Assembly (NCBI RefSeq): GCF_004349265.1
Contig: NZ_SMFL01000017.1
Span: forward strand, 1-64,000
Reading direction: 5' to 3'
Length of the DNA stretch: 64,000 bases
Origin: Dyadobacter psychrotolerans
Lineage (GTDB): Bacteria > Bacteroidota > Bacteroidia > Cytophagales > Spirosomataceae
This document shows positions 61,940 through 64,000 of the stretch, piece after piece (positions within the stretch are counted from its first letter, which is position 1; each line of letters starts with the position of its first letter). Below the pieces are notes generated by a model. The model was not told where the DNA came from and searched no databases. It saw only the letters and a program-made list of their open reading frames with translations. Position numbers and translations under genes: made by a program.

Positions 61940-62054
61940 ATTCAGGTGAAGGATATTGGCTCTAAAAATCAGCTTTCGTTAATAGTATTTATAAACGCTG
62001 TTTGCTAAGATTTGGCATAAATTGAGACACAAATATTTAATTAGAAAATTATCG

Positions 62055-62062
62055 TATCTTTG
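62055..62062 (+). promoter_or_regulatory. Promoter -7 box before rluB
   Basis: TATCTTTG matches TAnnTTTG; it would give a leader of about 150 bases before the rluB start. Confidence 0.5.
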
Positions 62063-62222
62063 CACCCTAATATATAAACAACTAGTACTCTGATCATCAG
62101 ATACGTTCGTTAATGCGTTTTAGCATAAGGTTCAAACAGCAACGGCTGTGCCCCGCTAATCAATTGCGCGCTTAAAATTTGTAAAGAGGAAACAAAAATC
62201 CAGTAGTGATACTGCATTCCTA

Positions 62223-63887
62223 ATGAGAAAAAGAATAAACAACTCCAAGGACTCGAGCTCCTCGCGTCCTTCAGGCGACGGACAGAAGTCTTTCCGTCGT
62301 TCATCCGGCAAAGCCCGTCCTGAGGCAGAAAGCCGTTTCAGCAAACCAAGTATTAAAAAGTCCAGTTTAAGAGTTGCAAGCGGTGGCTCAGCATCGGATA
62401 AACCTGCATCCTTCCGCCCACGTGCGTTCGATAAGGACACAAGTCCGCGTGATTTCAGGACAGATAGCAGAGGTGGAGCGGACAAACAGGGCTTCGATAA
62501 GCCGGGCCATGATAAGCCAAGATTTGACAAACCTCGTTTTGATAAACCGGGTATCGGCAAACCAAGATCTTCTGACAGCCGTGAGTTTAAGCCAAGAACC
62601 GGCGGAACAGACAAGCAGTCTTACGACAGACCTAACTCTGAAAGATCAGGTAGCGACAGACCGGGTCACGACAGACCACGTTACTCAGATCGTGACGCAG
62701 GTGCACGCCCGTTCCGTGCTAAAAGCGATTTTACCCCAAGAGAAAGAACAAACAGAGACGAATCATCAGAGAGACGTCCTGCAAGTGACAGACCTGCATA
62801 CGATAAACCACGTTCATCCGACCGTGACAGAGCTCCCCGTGAGTTCAAACCACGCGGAGAATTTAATTCAGGTGAAAGATCTGGCTCAGAACGTCCGGGC
62901 TTCGATAAGCCGGGTTTCGATAAACCCCGTACGTATGGCAGTGACGCAGATCCGCGCGACTTTAAACGTGATGGTGAACGCCCTGCTTTTACAGGAAGAA
63001 GCGAAAAGCCAGGCTTTAAAAAAAAAGATGAGTCGGAACTAGATCAGGATTTTGCCCGTGAAGAAATGCCTTCGGACGAAGGCGCAAACCGTCGGGTTGG
63101 AAGATTTGAAACCGCACCTCACTATAAATTAGGGACTTACGAAAAAAAGAACGGTCTCAAAAAACGGAAGGATGAAAATCCGGAAATTCGTTTGAACCGG
63201 TATATTGCCAACGCCGGTATTTGTTCCCGACGTGAAGCTGATGATCTGATTGCAGCAGGACAGATTTCTGTTAACAATAAAATCGTCACAGAAATGGGTC
63301 ACAAAGTGCTTCCGACCGATGTTGTAAAATACGGAAAGAAAACGCTGAACCCAGAAAAGTTTGTTTATGTGTTGATCAACAAACCAAAGGATTACATCAC
63401 AACAACGGATGATCCGGAGGAACGTAAGACGGTTTTAGATTTAATCAAAGGAGCCTGCTCCGAACGTATCTACCCGGTGGGACGTCTTGACAGAAATACA
63501 ACCGGTTTACTTTTGATGACCAACGACGGAGCGCTGGCGAAAAAATTGACGCACCCGTCTGGTAACGTTAAGAAGATTTACCAGGCCGAACTGGATAAAG
63601 CAATTACGAATGAAGATTTTGAAAAACTTCAAACCGGACTGACTTTGGAAGACGGTTTTATCCGTCCTGATGAAGTAGGTATCGTAACAGCAGACGCAAT
63701 GGTGGTAGGGCTTGAAATTCACAGCGGACACAACCGGATCGTTCGCCGTATGTTCGAACATCTTGGTTATGAAGTTCAGAAGCTGGACCGTACTGTATTT
63801 GCGGGACTTGATAAAAAAGACCTGCCTCGCGGAAAATGGCGTTTCCTAAGTGAAAAAGAAGTTATCAAGCTGAAATACATGATGTAA
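62223..63887 (+). CDS. rluB: 23S rRNA pseudouridine synthase RluB with long disordered N-terminus
   Basis: A 554-residue pseudouridine synthase of the RsuA/RluB type. Residues 1-310 are low-complexity and highly charged: many Arg, Asp, Ser, Gly and Pro with repeats of FDKP-G/R and KPRFDKP. The folded part starts with an S4 RNA-binding domain (IRLNRYIANAGICSRREADDLI, about 322-370), then the catalytic GRLDRNTTGLL (Asp423) and a GHNRIVRRMFEHLG block. Isomerises a uridine of 23S rRNA. The N-terminal extension is likely a flexible RNA-binding region and is common in this phylum. Confidence 0.92.
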   Translation: MRKRINNSKDSSSSRPSGDGQKSFRRSSGKARPEAESRFSKPSIKKSSLRVASGGSASDKPASFRPRAFDKDTSPRDFRTDSRGGADKQGFDKPGHDKPRFDKPRFDKPGIGKPRSSDSREFKPRTGGTDKQSYDRPNSERSGSDRPGHDRPRYSDRDAGARPFRAKSDFTPRERTNRDESSERRPASDRPAYDKPRSSDRDRAPREFKPRGEFNSGERSGSERPGFDKPGFDKPRTYGSDADPRDFKRDGERPAFTGRSEKPGFKKKDESELDQDFAREEMPSDEGANRRVGRFETAPHYKLGTYEKKNGLKKRKDENPEIRLNRYIANAGICSRREADDLIAAGQISVNNKIVTEMGHKVLPTDVVKYGKKTLNPEKFVYVLINKPKDYITTTDDPEERKTVLDLIKGACSERIYPVGRLDRNTTGLLLMTNDGALAKKLTHPSGNVKKIYQAELDKAITNEDFEKLQTGLTLEDGFIRPDEVGIVTADAMVVGLEIHSGHNRIVRRMFEHLGYEVQKLDRTVFAGLDKKDLPRGKWRFLSEKEVIKLKYMM

Positions 63888-63906
63888 TCAGCCAAGGTGA
63901 TGTAAA

Positions 63907-63950
63907 ACAAACGGCCCGTCAGAAATTCTGAACGGGCCGTTTGTTTTTGC
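63907..63950. terminator. Bidirectional terminator after rluB
   Basis: A stem of 13 bp (acaaacggcccgt / acgggccgtttgt) plus an inner cagaa/ttctg pair, between rluB and the convergent partial gene. Confidence 0.75.
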
Positions 63951-63962
63951 TTTAATCTAATA

Positions 63963-64000
63963 TTATAATCTGAATCCGAAAGAGAAAACATCATAAGGAG
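63963..64000 (-). CDS. C-terminal end of an outer-membrane beta-barrel protein (partial)
   Basis: Reading the minus strand from the window end, 12 codons end in the stop at 63963-63965 with the sequence PYDVFSFGFRL. A final strand ending in F-x-F-x-FRL is typical of Bacteroidota outer-membrane porin-like proteins. The gene continues beyond the window and its family is not known. Confidence 0.5.
   Translation of the reverse strand, partial: PYDVFSFGFRL

Noticed and set aside
62374..63042. 222-codon plus-strand frame and a 152-codon minus-strand frame inside rluB
   Set aside because: They are by-products of the repetitive, biased composition of the RluB N-terminal tail; the rluB frame continues into the S4 and catalytic domains.
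63776..63994. 72-codon minus-strand frame at the rluB end
   Set aside because: It spans the terminator and overlaps rluB; the plausible minus-strand coding there is the 12-codon barrel end in another frame.

Overview
The window looks like chromosome of a Bacteroidota bacterium, most likely a Cytophagales member of the Spirosomaceae (Dyadobacter-like); the genus is an inference, not a measurement. Support: type B and type A T9SS C-terminal sorting domains, a SusC/SusD pair, a DUF5606 protein, small bS21, DUF5117/5118 metalloprotease, and promoter-like sites of the Bacteroidetes form TTG-N17-20-TAnnTTTG in front of several genes. There are no rRNA genes, insertion sequences, integrases of mobile elements or CRISPR arrays; one tRNA (Gln, UUG) is present.

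Layout. 1-12.6 kb: the end of a T9SS type B protein, fabD, tRNA-Gln, a TetR regulator, a polysaccharide flippase, an MlaF/MlaE lipid-transport pair, an SDR, a ROK kinase, a GT2 transferase, a secreted SGNH esterase, an ALG10-like membrane protein and murB. 12.6-25 kb: SPOR lipoprotein, gmd, a periplasmic thioredoxin, engB, DUF5606, an AAA ATPase plus Toprim-like pair that looks like an inserted defence cassette, deoC coupled to a GT4 transferase, a FabH-like synthase, an M1 peptidase, meaB and a lipoprotein. 25-39 kb: SusD/SusC, a lipid kinase with a tiny membrane ORF in front, an eIF1/SUI1 homologue, a MacB-type permease, ggt, a cupin-deoR operon divergent from nudK, YtxH and SIMPL proteins. 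39-48.2 kb: MarR and AraC regulators, a VOC protein, a Tet(X)-related flavin monooxygenase, ppc, xerC, rpsU and ppx. 48.2-64 kb: a damaged RelB/YoeB-type toxin-antitoxin pair, a secreted metalloprotease, an M23 peptidase, a GntR-Fsr-type exporter pair, an SDR, a C-terminal processing protease, a Crp/Fnr regulator, a lipoprotein split by a frame change on a T7 run followed by an immunity-like gene, acetoacetyl-CoA synthetase, an RluB pseudouridine synthase with a long disordered N-terminus, and the last codons of a beta-barrel protein.

Most genes are ordinary housekeeping or envelope functions in short transcription units, commonly separated by strong bidirectional hairpin terminators. The parts most worth a second look are: (1) the AAA ATPase/Toprim pair at 16518-18271, which resembles two-gene OLD/PARIS-like defence systems; (2) the lipoprotein at 57815-59517 whose C-terminal half is reached only by a -1 shift on a perfect U UUU UUU heptamer, followed by a small acidic protein in the position of an immunity gene; (3) a YoeB toxin frame (48459-48719) with intact catalytic residues but AGG where the ATG should be, the same base change also altering the antitoxin's C-terminal Trp; (4) a Tet(X)-like monooxygenase with an intact FAD site but changed tetracycline-pocket residues; and (5) phased AATCAA repeats between deoR and nudK.

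All family names come from reading motifs and remembered family sequences; no database search was possible.
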